DNA of 64,000 nucleotides from Bacteroidota bacterium (GCA_023412195.1 JAEYNZ010000123.1:1-64000); one strand, 5' to 3'. Counted from the stretch's first letter, positions 27,690-37,572 are shown. Numbers and translations: made by a program. The notes: generated by a model from the sequence alone, not told the origin.

Positions 27690-27991
27690 TGCCACGAAGA
27701 AAAGCAAATCCGCTGGATGCTCCTGCAATTGGTTTTTTAACCGGTTTTTTAGTGCCGCTTCTTATATTTCTGGGGGTGTATTTGTTTGGTGAGAAGGATG
27801 TGCCTTTTGGCAGTTATATTAAAAATTTATGGAAACTTCAGGCCCTGATCAAGCTCATGAGCCTGTGTGTTTTTGCTAACCTTCTTGTGTTTATGGGTTT
27901 TATACGGTTAAAATACGACAAGTCAGCCCGCGGCGTACTGGGTGCTACCATTTTATATGCAATAGCGGTAATGATTTCACGGGCAATTTAA
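27689..27991 (+). CDS. Small membrane protein between surE and lpxB
   Basis: A 100-aa protein with three hydrophobic segments (AIGFLTGFLVPLLIFLGVYL, LMSLCVFANLLVFMGFI and LGATILYAIAVMI). Its ATG overlaps the last base of the surE stop codon, so translation is probably coupled. Similar small proteins occur at this place in other Bacteroidota. The function is unknown; a role in the envelope is suggested only by its neighbours. Confidence 0.8.
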   Translation: MPRRKANPLDAPAIGFLTGFLVPLLIFLGVYLFGEKDVPFGSYIKNLWKLQALIKLMSLCVFANLLVFMGFIRLKYDKSARGVLGATILYAIAVMISRAI

Positions 27992-28033
27992 AATGAATTG
28001 TCATGAGATGGCTGATCTGAAAACAATACAAAC

Positions 28034-29176
28034 ATGAAGTATTACCTGATAGCCGGAGAAGCCTCCGGTGACCTGCACGGTTCCAACCTGATGCATGAAC
28101 TGAAGGTGTCCGATCCTTTGGCTCAGTTTCGCTGCCTGGGAGGGGACCTGATGGAAGCTGAAGGCGGACAGCTTGTCAAACATTTCAGGGAAATGGCTTA
28201 TATGGGCATTGTAAATGTTGTGCTTCATATCCGCACCATCGCCCGCAATATGCGATTCTGCCAAAATGATATACTGGAATACAGGCCCGATGTTCTGATA
28301 CTCATCGACTACCCGGGGTTCAACCTCCGGATGGCACGGTTTGCAAAGAAAAACAACATCAGGGTGTTCTACTACATTTCTCCTAAAATCTGGGCCTGGA
28401 AGGAGTACAGGGTAAAGGAAATCAAGGCATATGTTGATGAGATGTTTACCATCCTTCCTTTTGAAACAGAATTTTATAAAAAGCATGGTGTCAGGGTACA
28501 TTACGTAGGTAACCCAATCATGGATGCCATTGAAAAGTTTCACAGGGCACCTGTAACAAGGGAAGAATTTCTGAGCAAAAACAACCTTGATTCCCGTCCA
28601 GTAGTTGCATTGCTTGCAGGTAGCCGCAAGCAGGAGATCAAAAACATGCTTCCAGTTATGAAAAAAGCAGCAGCCTGTTACCCGGAGTTTCAGTTTGTAG
28701 TTGCAGGAGTTCCCTTTGTTGAACGTCATCTTTACCGGAAGATCCTGAAAAATTCAATCCCGGTGGTTTATAATCAGACTTACGACCTGCTGCAAAATTC
28801 CCACACGGCACTGGTATCATCAGGCACAGCAACCCTTGAAACCGCTTTATTTGAAGTACCCCAGGCAGTGTTATACAAAGTTGAAGGGGGATGGCTTATC
28901 CAGATTATTATGAAAAAGTTTTTCCTGAAAATCAAATGGGTATCGCTGCCTAACCTCATCCTGAACAAGGAAGCCATCAGTGAATTTATTCAGGTGGACC
29001 TGACATTTAAAAACATTAAGGAAGAGTTGCACCGCCTGCTCTATGAAGAAGGATACCGCGAAAAAATAATAAACGATTATAAACGTTTAAAAATACAACT
29101 GGGGCAGCACGGCAGTTCGGGACGTGCAGCCGATCTGATGGTGCAGCTGCTTAACCAAAAAAAACCTGACCGGTAG
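28034..29176 (+). CDS. lpxB: Lipid-A-disaccharide synthase
   Basis: Glycosyltransferase of 380 aa that condenses UDP-diacylglucosamine with lipid X to form the lipid A disaccharide at the inner membrane. Characteristic segments are AGEASGDLHGSNLM at the N-terminus, DYPGFNLRMARFAKK, YYISPKIWAWKEYR, LLAGSRKQEI and SSGTATLETALFEVPQAVLYKV. It is followed after 27 bp by the gldFG fusion. The co-location with surE is common. Confidence 0.96.
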   Translation: MKYYLIAGEASGDLHGSNLMHELKVSDPLAQFRCLGGDLMEAEGGQLVKHFREMAYMGIVNVVLHIRTIARNMRFCQNDILEYRPDVLILIDYPGFNLRMARFAKKNNIRVFYYISPKIWAWKEYRVKEIKAYVDEMFTILPFETEFYKKHGVRVHYVGNPIMDAIEKFHRAPVTREEFLSKNNLDSRPVVALLAGSRKQEIKNMLPVMKKAAACYPEFQFVVAGVPFVERHLYRKILKNSIPVVYNQTYDLLQNSHTALVSSGTATLETALFEVPQAVLYKVEGGWLIQIIMKKFFLKIKWVSLPNLILNKEAISEFIQVDLTFKNIKEELHRLLYEEGYREKIINDYKRLKIQLGQHGSSGRAADLMVQLLNQKKPDR

Positions 29177-29203
29177 TTTCATAAACCGATAATTTTAAAC
29201 TGC

Positions 29204-31618
29204 ATGTACAGTTTATTAAGAAAAGAGATCAAAATATTTTTCGGCTCCCTCACAGGCTACCTGGCCATTGTTGTGTTTTTATTGCTGTCGGCACTTTTTT
29301 TATGGGTGTTCCCGGGCAACTACAACATACCGGATAACGGGTATGCTACCCTTGAGGGATTTTTCGAACTTGCTCCGTGGCTTTACCTGTTCCTGATCCC
29401 GGCCATCACCATGCGATTTTTCGCAGAAGAAAAAAGGATCGGAACTCTTGAAGTATTGCTTGTAAGGCCAATTTCAGATTTCAGGCTCATACTTGCCAAG
29501 TTTATGGCAGGCATCATCCTGGTATTATTTTCCCTGGTGCCTACCCTGCTCTGGTTTCTTGCTGTTTACCTGTTGGGGAACCCGGTGGGCAGTATAGATA
29601 CAGGCGCCACATGGGGTTCCTATTTCGGGCTTTTCTTCCTGGCGGCCATTTACCTGGGCATCGGGATATTCGCCTCTTCCCTCACAGAGAACCAGATTAT
29701 CTCTTTTATCCTTGCAGTTGCCCTTTCATTTGTGTTTTACATGGGATTTGATTTCGTTGCCAGTTCGGGCATTCCTTACCTGTTGGAGCAGGTATTTGAA
29801 TGGATGAGCATCAACAACCATTATATGTCGGCTTCACGCGGAGTAATCGATATGCGCGATGTGGTTTATTTTACAGGAATGACCTTGCTGTTTTTATGGT
29901 TTACTAAAGCCTTTTTACGAAAAGGAAAGTGGCAGCAAAGAAAATTCAGGATAAACACATTTATTCTGATCGTATCGCTTACCATTATTTTTGTGATATC
30001 AATCCTGTTTTTGTACCGTCTTGACCTGACCGCCGACAAACGCTACTCGCTGTCGCCGGTGAGTGCTCAAATGGCTGGAGAACTGGAGCATCCGGCCGAA
30101 GTTGAACTGTACCTTGCAGGTAAACTGGAGCCGGGACTTAGGAAACTTCAGCAGGAAGTATTTGAGAAGATAGCCGTTCTGCAGGCCTATTCACCTTCTA
30201 CGATCAGGATAAGGGTTACAGATCCGCATGCCATTGGCAATACCGAAAAAAGGGAAGAATTTATTGAAGAACTGATTGAAAAAGGAGTGGTACCCACCAG
30301 TTTCAGGCAGCAATCAGAGCAGGGTGTCAGCACCAGGCTGATCTTTCCCGGGGCGGTAATCAGGTATGACGGCAAAGAAGAGGCTGTGAATTTTTTAAAG
30401 TATAATCCCGACTTTTCGCACGAGGCGAACTTCAATCATTCTGCAGAAAGCGTTGAATTTGAGCTTGTGAATGCATTCAGAAAACTGACCCGCACCCGGC
30501 GGCCGCTTGCAGCTTTCCTGGAAGGGCATTCGGAAGCCGATCAATACCAGTTGTATGACTTTTCAGTGTCGCTTTCAGAAAATTTTAATATTACCAGAAT
30601 AACCGCTGAAGAACTGGCTACTTCGTCCGGAGATATCAGCATACTGATTATTGCTGATCCCAGGGAACCATTCCCGGAAAGAGACAAATTTTTCATCGAC
30701 CAATATGTTATGCAGGGCGGTAAGGTACTCTGGCTTGTAAGTCCGGTTGAAGTCAGTGCCGACAGTTTATCGAAAGGCCATACAACAATGGCTTTCCCAC
30801 GGGATTTAAATTTAGCCGACCAGCTTTTCAGATATGGTGTGCGTTTGAATTACGAGTTGCTGCAGGATGCGGAATGTGCGCGTATCAGGGTAAACACTGC
30901 CCCACCAGGAACTCCGCCACAGTTCACGCTGCACCCATGGTACTATTCTCCTTTGCTGGTGCCGGCCGATGATCATCCTTTGAGCCGCAACCTGAACAGG
31001 GTACTTTCAGAATTTGTATCATCTGTTGACACGGTTTCAGGGAACCCGGGTGTTACCAAATCGGTAATTCTTTCTACTTCTCCGTATGCCCGAACGGTTA
31101 CGGCCCCTTCCACTGTAAGCCTGAGGAATATTGACAATCCTCCGGCACGTGAACTCTTTAACCAGTCGTTTATCCCTGTAGGCGTATTGCTGGAAGGCAC
31201 ATTTGTTTCAGTGTTCCAAAACAGGATGACCGAAACACTGGGCGTTTCATCTCAAGACGTAATAGCTGAAAGTTCACCCACAAAAATGGCAGTGATAGCC
31301 GACGGAAGCCTGATCACCAACCAGGTTGATTATGCATCCAACCCGCCACGCATGCAGGAAATGGGGATGGAGCGGTCGACAGGGCAGGTATTTGCCAACC
31401 GTGAATTTTTGCTTAATACAGTTTTTTACCTGAATGATGACCAGGGTATCATGCACCTTCGCAACCGGACACAAAAGCTCAGGCTTCTTGACAGGGTAAG
31501 GCTTCGCGAGGAATTAACGTTGTGGCAATGGCTGAATGTTTTGCTGCCGCTGGTTATAGTGGGGATCTGGGGGGTGTTTTACAACATGAACAGGCGCTAC
31601 CGTTACAACCGTTCATAA
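29204..31618 (+). CDS. gldG: GldF-GldG fusion of the gliding-motility ABC transporter
   Basis: An 804-aa fusion. The first 240 residues are an ABC-2-type permease with six hydrophobic helices (GldF-like: FFGSLTGYLAIVVFLLLSAL, FFAEEKRIGTLEVLLVRPIS). The rest is the GldG-like part: a helix near residue 255-275, DLTADKRYSLSP, a large extracytoplasmic domain, and a last helix (LNVLLPLVIVGIWGVFYNM). In Flavobacterium gldF and gldG are separate genes; here one protein carries both. The ATPase gene gldA is not adjacent. With the T9SS sorting domains elsewhere in the window it supports a gliding/type IX lineage, though gldFG alone does not prove motility. Confidence 0.88.
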   Translation: MYSLLRKEIKIFFGSLTGYLAIVVFLLLSALFLWVFPGNYNIPDNGYATLEGFFELAPWLYLFLIPAITMRFFAEEKRIGTLEVLLVRPISDFRLILAKFMAGIILVLFSLVPTLLWFLAVYLLGNPVGSIDTGATWGSYFGLFFLAAIYLGIGIFASSLTENQIISFILAVALSFVFYMGFDFVASSGIPYLLEQVFEWMSINNHYMSASRGVIDMRDVVYFTGMTLLFLWFTKAFLRKGKWQQRKFRINTFILIVSLTIIFVISILFLYRLDLTADKRYSLSPVSAQMAGELEHPAEVELYLAGKLEPGLRKLQQEVFEKIAVLQAYSPSTIRIRVTDPHAIGNTEKREEFIEELIEKGVVPTSFRQQSEQGVSTRLIFPGAVIRYDGKEEAVNFLKYNPDFSHEANFNHSAESVEFELVNAFRKLTRTRRPLAAFLEGHSEADQYQLYDFSVSLSENFNITRITAEELATSSGDISILIIADPREPFPERDKFFIDQYVMQGGKVLWLVSPVEVSADSLSKGHTTMAFPRDLNLADQLFRYGVRLNYELLQDAECARIRVNTAPPGTPPQFTLHPWYYSPLLVPADDHPLSRNLNRVLSEFVSSVDTVSGNPGVTKSVILSTSPYARTVTAPSTVSLRNIDNPPARELFNQSFIPVGVLLEGTFVSVFQNRMTETLGVSSQDVIAESSPTKMAVIADGSLITNQVDYASNPPRMQEMGMERSTGQVFANREFLLNTVFYLNDDQGIMHLRNRTQKLRLLDRVRLREELTLWQWLNVLLPLVIVGIWGVFYNMNRRYRYNRS

Positions 31619-31775
31619 ATGCCTGAAAAATTCAAAGTTTTCATCAGCGGGAAAAAGATTAAAGTTTGTATATTCGTTTGATTTTATTATACAATCGTCC
31701 GCTGCGCCTCTTAGGGTATTGGCTGACAGAATTTAAATATTTTTTCAGAAAGAATTAAAAATTAAATACAACCTT

Positions 31776-32906
31776 ATGAAATTTGTTGTTTCAAGTACCG
31801 ATTTACTGAGTCATCTGTCGTCAGTCAGTAAAGTAATCAGCAGCAAGAGCACGATGCCTATTCTGGACAACTTCCTGTTTCAGTTAACAGAAACAGCATT
31901 AACCATCACAGCTTCAGATCTCGAATCCACCCTTATTACCTCAATGGAGCTGGATAATATTGAAGGTGAAGGCGTTGTTGCAGTTCCAGCCCGGTTGCTC
32001 ATCGACACACTGAAGGAATTTCCGGAGCAGCCACTTACATTCCAGATCAATACAGATACTTACGGGATTGAAATTTTTTCTGAAAACGGTAAATACAGCA
32101 TCGTTGGCCAAAACGGAGATGATTTTCCGGAACTTCCTGGAGTTGATGAAGAATCGGCAACAACTGTCACTGTGAAGTCAAAGGTTTTGCTGAAGGGTAT
32201 AGAAAAAACTCTTTTTGCCACTGCCGACGATGAACTTAGGCCCGTAATGAACGGTATTTTCATTGAGCTTTCTCCTGAAAATATGGCATTTGTAGCTTCC
32301 GATGCGCATAAACTGGTAAGGTACCGCCGCACGGATGCGGCCGCTGAATTCGATTCTTCATTTATTTTACCTAAAAAGCCTGCAAGTTTACTGAAGAACC
32401 TGCTGCCGAAGGAAGAGTTTGATGTAAAGCTGGAATTTGACGACAAGAATGCCATTTTCACTTTAACCAACTACAGGTTGATATGCAGGCTGGTTGAAGG
32501 CAACTACCCCAGCTACAATTCTGTAATTCCGACAAAAAACCCGAATAAAATGACAATCGACAGGCTGTCGTTCCACAATACTGTTAAGCGGGTTTCTGTT
32601 TTTTCAAACCAGGCAAGTAATCTTGTCAAGCTGAACATCAACGGAAATCTGATGGTGGTGTCGGCACAGGATATTGATTTTTCAATTTCGGCAGTTGAAC
32701 GTCTGGCATGTGAATATGACGGGGAAGAAATAGAAATCGGGTTCAAATCGACATTCCTTCTTGAAATACTTGCCAATATTTCAGCTGGTGATGTAAGGAT
32801 GGAAATGAGTGATCCTTCCAGAGCGGGATTGCTGCTTCCTGTTGAAACAGATGAAGATACAGAAGATGTTCTGATGCTCCTGATGCCGATGATGATTAAT
32901 GCTTAA
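31776..32906 (+). CDS. dnaN: DNA polymerase III beta sliding clamp
   Basis: A 376-aa beta clamp (three topologically equal domains) that tethers polymerase III to DNA. It begins MKFVVSSTDLLSHLSSVSKV and includes STMPILDNFL, ELRPVMNGIFIEL and FVASDAHKLVRYR, all typical of dnaN. The end is MLLMPMMINA. No dnaA gene or DnaA-box cluster is visible, so it is not next to an obvious origin. The order gldFG-dnaN also occurs in other Bacteroidota. Confidence 0.97.
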   Translation: MKFVVSSTDLLSHLSSVSKVISSKSTMPILDNFLFQLTETALTITASDLESTLITSMELDNIEGEGVVAVPARLLIDTLKEFPEQPLTFQINTDTYGIEIFSENGKYSIVGQNGDDFPELPGVDEESATTVTVKSKVLLKGIEKTLFATADDELRPVMNGIFIELSPENMAFVASDAHKLVRYRRTDAAAEFDSSFILPKKPASLLKNLLPKEEFDVKLEFDDKNAIFTLTNYRLICRLVEGNYPSYNSVIPTKNPNKMTIDRLSFHNTVKRVSVFSNQASNLVKLNINGNLMVVSAQDIDFSISAVERLACEYDGEEIEIGFKSTFLLEILANISAGDVRMEMSDPSRAGLLLPVETDEDTEDVLMLLMPMMINA

Positions 32907-33022
32907 AATATTTTGAAGGCTGGGCTTTCGTAAACCAAACGTTAGCCGGTGTGCCCTGAAACCAGGATTCCCTGTATGTGGCGATACTGATTTTCGGGCA
33001 CTTTCTTTTTAAAAATACAAAC

Positions 33023-33829
33023 ATGTTGCTACATTTAAAAAACCCTGTCGTTTTTATCGATCTTGAAACCACGGGGATGGATATCGTTAAGGATCGGATT
33101 GTTGAAATAGCCCTGCTGAAAATCAACCGCAACGGAAGCGAAGAAGAACTGATGCACCGTGTAAATCCTGAGATGCCCATTTCTGAGGAAGCCACAAAAG
33201 TGCATGGAATTACCAATGAAGATGTCGCCGGTGAGCCTGTTTTCAAGGCTTTGGCTAAAAATATTGCAAAATTTATAGAAGGATGTGACCTGGCAGGGTT
33301 CAACTCCAACAGGTTCGATATTCCCTTGCTGGCAGAAGAGTTGCTGCGTGCTGATGTGGATATAGACTTAAAGAAACGAAAATTCATTGATGTGCAGGCA
33401 ATTTTCCATAAGATGGAAAAGCGCACACTGGCAGCTGCATACCTGTTTTACTGCAAGAAACCTCTTGTCAATGCCCATTCTGCCCTGGCTGATACCCGAG
33501 CCACGTATGAAGTTTTAAAGGCACAGCTGGATACTTACCAGGATGTAGAGTATGAAGATCATAAGGGAAATAAATGTGTACCGGTAGTAAACGACGTGGA
33601 AAAACTCAGTGAGTTTTCAGCCTACGACAGAAATGTTGATTTTGTGGGTAGGATCGTTATCAATGAAAAGGGCGTGGAGGTATTCAACTTTGGGAAAAAC
33701 AAAGGTATGCCCGTAGCAACCGTTCTGAAGGAACAACCCGGCTACTATGGCTGGATAATGAACGGGGAGTTTCCGCTTTACACCAAAAAGGTTTTGACAC
33801 AGATCAAACTGCGGATGATGGAAAAGTGA
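33023..33829 (+). CDS. DnaQ-like 3'-5' exonuclease
   Basis: A 268-aa protein whose first 170 residues are a DEDDh exonuclease: motif I VFIDLETTGMD, motif II FNSNRFDIPLL and motif III NAHSALADTRATYEVL. The C-terminal part (VGRIVINEKGVEVFNFGKNKG) is a small domain often found after such exonucleases. The start at 33023 (MLLHLKNPVVFIDLETTG) is chosen over 32978. It follows dnaN by 116 bp, and a link to polymerase proofreading is possible but unproven. Confidence 0.9.
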   Translation: MLLHLKNPVVFIDLETTGMDIVKDRIVEIALLKINRNGSEEELMHRVNPEMPISEEATKVHGITNEDVAGEPVFKALAKNIAKFIEGCDLAGFNSNRFDIPLLAEELLRADVDIDLKKRKFIDVQAIFHKMEKRTLAAAYLFYCKKPLVNAHSALADTRATYEVLKAQLDTYQDVEYEDHKGNKCVPVVNDVEKLSEFSAYDRNVDFVGRIVINEKGVEVFNFGKNKGMPVATVLKEQPGYYGWIMNGEFPLYTKKVLTQIKLRMMEK

Positions 33830-33856
33830 TTGCTGAACCGTTAAAAACAGAAGTCT

Positions 33857-34471
33857 ATGAAAATTATATGTATTGGCAGAAACTATGTTTCACATGCCCG
33901 TGAACTCAACAATGAGGTGCCTGATGAGCCTGTATTTTTCATGAAACCTGATTCATCCCTGTTAAGGAATAACGATCCGTTTTATCTGCCGGAGTGGACA
34001 AAGGAGGTACATCATGAAATTGAGCTGGTATTGCGCATCTGCAGGCTGGGCAAGAATATTGAAAAGAAATTTGCATCGAGGTATTACACGGAGATCGGGC
34101 TTGGAATAGATTTTACCGCGCGCGATGTTCAGGATCAGCTTAAGAAAAAGGGGCTACCATGGGAAAAAGCCAAAGCTTTCGATCAGTCGGCTGTAATCAG
34201 CAGTAACTTCTTTCCTCTGGCAATCTTGCCTGAAAAAGATGCCATAAAATTCAATCTTGATGTGAATGGAAAAACGGTTCAGAATGGCGATTCTTCTCTT
34301 ATGATTTTTAACTTTGATGAGATTATTGTCCATGTTTCGAAATATATGACCCTGAAGATCGGAGACTTGATATATACAGGCACACCAGCCGGTGTAGGGC
34401 CTGTAAAAATAGGCGACAGGCTGCAGGGGTTTCTTGAGGAAAAAGAAATGTTTGATTTCATGGTGAAATAA
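33857..34471 (+). CDS. Fumarylacetoacetate hydrolase-family protein
   Basis: A 204-aa enzyme of the FAH fold. The metal-binding acidic residues lie in HHEIELVLRICRLG and IGLGIDFTARDVQDQL, and the C-terminal strands hold IYTGTPAGVGPVKIGDRL. Family members hydrolyse or decarboxylate acylpyruvates and related 2-oxo acids; short ones such as this often act as acylpyruvase or oxaloacetate decarboxylase. The substrate cannot be told from sequence. Confidence 0.9.
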   Translation: MKIICIGRNYVSHARELNNEVPDEPVFFMKPDSSLLRNNDPFYLPEWTKEVHHEIELVLRICRLGKNIEKKFASRYYTEIGLGIDFTARDVQDQLKKKGLPWEKAKAFDQSAVISSNFFPLAILPEKDAIKFNLDVNGKTVQNGDSSLMIFNFDEIIVHVSKYMTLKIGDLIYTGTPAGVGPVKIGDRLQGFLEEKEMFDFMVK

Positions 34472-34577
34472 AATCACCCGCAGGATTGGTGGTATTTTTC
34501 AAATGATACCTCATCCAGATGGTACTGGTTTTCGAAAATGCTGTAAATGATATAAAAAACATCCAAAACTTACTGCA

Positions 34578-35054
34578 ATGAAAACAAAAAATGTAGTTAC
34601 AATTGATCAGATCCGGCAGTTTCTTGCTCCAAAAAAGCTGGCAGTTGTGGGAGCATCACGGAACCCTAAAAAGTTTGGAGGTACGGTAATGCAGGAGCTG
34701 AAGGATAAAGCTTTTGAACTGTACCCTGTAAATCCGAACGCAGATTCGATTCAGGGATTCAAATGCTACAGGACCATTGAAAGTTTGCCTGATGATGTAA
34801 AACACCTGCTGATGGTGGTACCTAAAAGTGAATCAGTTTCAGTTGCCACGCAGGTTGCAGACAAAGGGGTAAAAATGGTTTGGGTGCAACAGATGTCGGA
34901 TACACCTGAAGCAATTAAAATACTGGAGGAAGCAGGGATTTCAGTAATCAGCAACAAGTGCATATTAATGTTTGCTGATCCTGTTAAAGGCCCGCACCAG
35001 TTCCACCGCTTCTTCGTAAAACTTTTTGGCGCCTATCCCAAAAGTGCTAAATAA
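34578..35054 (+). CDS. CoA-binding protein (succinyl-CoA synthetase alpha-like Rossmann fold)
   Basis: A 158-aa protein with one CoA-binding Rossmann domain: LAVVGASRNPKKFGGTVM near residue 20, then LYPVNPNADSIQGFKC. The family (COG1832-like) binds CoA but has no established reaction. It lies between the FAH protein and a thioesterase, so a role in acyl-CoA metabolism is plausible only by context. Confidence 0.87.
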   Translation: MKTKNVVTIDQIRQFLAPKKLAVVGASRNPKKFGGTVMQELKDKAFELYPVNPNADSIQGFKCYRTIESLPDDVKHLLMVVPKSESVSVATQVADKGVKMVWVQQMSDTPEAIKILEEAGISVISNKCILMFADPVKGPHQFHRFFVKLFGAYPKSAK

Positions 35055-35101
35055 AAATATAACCGCCTGCCGCGACTTTAAGAAAAAATCAATATCAAAG
35101 A

Positions 35102-35557
35102 ATGACTTCAGGAACAGCAAAAACCAACCGTATCTTCCATAATTATCACTTTGAATATGAGATGGAGGTCCGTGATTATGAGTGCGACATCCAGGGGATC
35201 GTCAACAATTCAAGGTACCAGAATTACCTTGAGCATTGCAGGCATAAATTCCTTACCAAAATAGGGCTCAGTTTTGCACAAATGCATGAAGACGGTATAG
35301 ATGCGGTGGTGATCAGGGCAGAATTGGATTACCGTTTTCCTTTGCGTCCCGGGGATGCATTCCTTGTCAGATTAAAAATGGCCAGGCAAGGCCGGCTGCG
35401 CATTGTATTTCTTCAGCAGGTAGTCAGAAAATCGGATGAAAAGCTGATGGTAAATGCGCGTATAACAACAGCATTAACCCGAAACGGGAAACCGGTTTCA
35501 CCTGAAGTACTGGAAGACAAATTCAGGCAGGCTGGTATCGTACTGGAAGAAGGTTAA
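35102..35557 (+). CDS. Acyl-CoA thioesterase, hot-dog fold (YbgC-like)
   Basis: A 151-aa hot-dog-fold thioesterase. The catalytic Asp motif is DIQGIVNNSRYQNYLEHCRH, close to the family pattern DxxG-V-xxxxY. It probably hydrolyses short-chain or aromatic acyl-CoA thioesters. Its stop codon overlaps that of the convergent YkgJ-type gene by four bases. The four small genes from 33857 to 35557 run in the same direction. Confidence 0.88.
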   Translation: MTSGTAKTNRIFHNYHFEYEMEVRDYECDIQGIVNNSRYQNYLEHCRHKFLTKIGLSFAQMHEDGIDAVVIRAELDYRFPLRPGDAFLVRLKMARQGRLRIVFLQQVVRKSDEKLMVNARITTALTRNGKPVSPEVLEDKFRQAGIVLEEG

Positions 35558-36192
35558 TCAACGGGGTTGATTTTCTCATCGATCCTGAATTCTTCTGCAT
35601 TCATACCATGAGCTTTAAGTGCGGCTTTAAATCCTTCGTTGAGCATTCGCCCCATGCGGAGCGGAAACTGAAGCAATGCAGGGACGGAATCCTCCTTTGC
35701 GGGATCATGATAAAACCGAAGGCATGAGGCCACGTTTGAAGAAAGGTAAATCCTGCAGGCCACAGGCCTGGCCTCATAAACCATACACGCACCATTTTCA
35801 AGCAACGGGCAGGGAACTTTTGAATTGAGCAGGTCGTCACCACTCAAGAATGAAAGTTTCTCCTTTTTCTCAGCCGACCGGATAGCAATATCATTCAGCG
35901 TAGCTGAGCTGAAGTTATCTTTCAGAAACTGGTTCAGCATGTCAAGTTCATATGACATGGCATATACCGGCTGGTGGCAACACCAGTGACATCCTTTTGA
36001 ACAGGCAGGAACCTGGTCGTTTCGTTCAGCCAGGATATAAAAAGCTTCTATCACTTCATCAAGCAGTCTGTGCAACTGCTTCACTGCCTCTTGAAGGGAT
36101 TCGTTTGTAAATCCAACTTCATAAGCCTGCATACCCAGCCGGTATCCGTCGGCATGAAACTGCTTTTCAAGTTCCTTTAAATTTATATTCAT
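35554..36192 (-). CDS. YkgJ-family cysteine-cluster protein
   Basis: A 212-aa protein with the Cys pattern of the YkgJ/UPF0153 family: CSKGCHWCCHQPV near residue 64, later CPLLENGACMVYEARPVACR. The clustered cysteines bind zinc or an iron-sulfur cluster. Its function is unknown. It converges on the thioesterase, with which it shares a 4-bp overlap of stop codons. Confidence 0.88.
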   Translation of the reverse strand: MNINLKELEKQFHADGYRLGMQAYEVGFTNESLQEAVKQLHRLLDEVIEAFYILAERNDQVPACSKGCHWCCHQPVYAMSYELDMLNQFLKDNFSSATLNDIAIRSAEKKEKLSFLSGDDLLNSKVPCPLLENGACMVYEARPVACRIYLSSNVASCLRFYHDPAKEDSVPALLQFPLRMGRMLNEGFKAALKAHGMNAEEFRIDEKINPVD

Positions 36193-36341
36193 AAAAACGA
36201 AAATAGTTAAAAAAGATGATTAGCGGAATATTATAAAAGAGCAGAGAGCAGATAGCAAAGAGCATAGGGCCAGGTGTAGAGTGCTGATGGATATTTTTTT
36301 CCTTTATCATTGAATCTGTGGCAATCTCCTTCTTATGGCGC

Positions 36342-36377
36342 TAAAAAAAAGAAAAGCCGGCTATTTTCAAACCGGCT
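36342..36377 (-). terminator. Intrinsic terminator of grpE-dnaJ
   Basis: On the minus strand AGCCGG (36377-36372) pairs with CCGGCT (36360-36355) and is followed by a T-rich tract (36354-36343). It lies 33 bp after dnaJ. Confidence 0.82.
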
Positions 36378-36409
36378 CAGTCCTGTACAATCAAATCCAT
36401 TGATTTTGA

Positions 36410-37561
36410 TTAAAATATATCTTTCATTTTTTCGAAGAATGATTTTTCAGAAGAAGACGGGCCTTCCTGGAAAGATGGTGACTCCAGCAGTTTCTCCAAT
36501 ATTTTCTTCTCATCGGAAGTAAGTTTTTTTGGAATCCATACATGAATTCTTACCAGCAGATCACCTGTTCCGTAACCATTCACATCGGGCAGTCCTTTTC
36601 CCCGCAGACGGAGGATCTTTTCAGGCTGTGTACCTGCATCAATTTTCACCTTAACTTTGTTATCGACTGTAGGGATTTCAGCTGTAGTTCCCAGGGTTAT
36701 TTCCGGGAAAGACAAAAACAGGTTGTAGATCAAGTTGTTTCCATCGCGTACAAGTTCCGGATGTTCCTCTTCAGTAATAACAACGAGCAGATCACCATTG
36801 ATGCCACCCCTGCGGGCTGCATTTCCTTTTCCGGTGATATTCATCTGCATGCCCTCTCCTACTCCGGCGGGTATTTTTATATTTATTACCTCTTCATCGC
36901 GGATTACACCTTCGCCGGCGCAGTGGTTACATTTATCCGTTATGATTTTGCCATCGCCATGGCACGTTGGACAGGCAGAGGTTGTCTGCATCTGACCGAG
37001 AAGAGTATTGGTTACCCGGGTTACCCTACCAGATCCGCGGCAGGTTGAACAGGTGTTGTATGCACTTGCATTTTGAGCGCCGGTACCGTTGCAATGCTGG
37101 CATGATACATATTTCTTCACCTTGATTTTCTTCTCGACCCCTTTTGAAATTTCGGTAAGATCAAGTTTTACCTTGACCCTTAGATCAGAACCTCGCGTAA
37201 CGCGCCTTCCGCTGCCGCCACGTTGATTTCCAAAACCCCCGAAACCTCCGAAATGCCCTCCGAAAATATCTCCGAAAGCAGAGAAAATATCTTCAATATC
37301 GGAGAAGCCACCAAAGTCTCCGCCTCCTGCTGCTCCCCCTAAACCTGCATGTCCAAACTGATCGTAACGTTGTTTTTTATTTGGATCACTCAGTACTTCA
37401 TAAGCTTCAGCTGCCTCTTTAAATTTCTCCTCGCTCTCCTTATCACCCGGATTTTTGTCGGGATGATATTGCAATGCTTTTTTCCGATAGGCCTTCTTTA
37501 TTTCTTCTGCGGAGGCAGTCTTACTTACACCCAGTACTTCGTAAAAATCTCTTTTAGCCAT
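36410..37561 (-). CDS. dnaJ: Chaperone DnaJ
   Basis: Type I Hsp40 co-chaperone, 383 aa. J domain (residues 1-70) with the HPD motif in ALQYHPDKNPG, a Gly/Phe-rich region (GGDFGGFSDIEDIFSAFGD), four CxxCxGxG-type zinc motifs (for example CQHCNGTGAQ and CSTCRGSGRV), then two beta-sandwich substrate-binding domains. It stimulates DnaK. It follows grpE after 11 bp; dnaK is not in the window. Confidence 0.97.
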   Translation of the reverse strand: MAKRDFYEVLGVSKTASAEEIKKAYRKKALQYHPDKNPGDKESEEKFKEAAEAYEVLSDPNKKQRYDQFGHAGLGGAAGGGDFGGFSDIEDIFSAFGDIFGGHFGGFGGFGNQRGGSGRRVTRGSDLRVKVKLDLTEISKGVEKKIKVKKYVSCQHCNGTGAQNASAYNTCSTCRGSGRVTRVTNTLLGQMQTTSACPTCHGDGKIITDKCNHCAGEGVIRDEEVINIKIPAGVGEGMQMNITGKGNAARRGGINGDLLVVITEEEHPELVRDGNNLIYNLFLSFPEITLGTTAEIPTVDNKVKVKIDAGTQPEKILRLRGKGLPDVNGYGTGDLLVRIHVWIPKKLTSDEKKILEKLLESPSFQEGPSSSEKSFFEKMKDIF

Positions 37562-37572
37562 TGTTTATTGTA

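Noticed and set aside
28001..28729. Antisense frame of 242 codons opposite lpxB.
   Set aside because: lpxB is conserved over its whole length; the opposite frame has no domain or plausible N-terminus.
31619..31775. Possible replication origin near dnaN.
   Set aside because: No dnaA gene and no cluster of DnaA boxes (TTATCCACA) was seen; dnaN next to gldFG occurs apart from the origin in the phylum.
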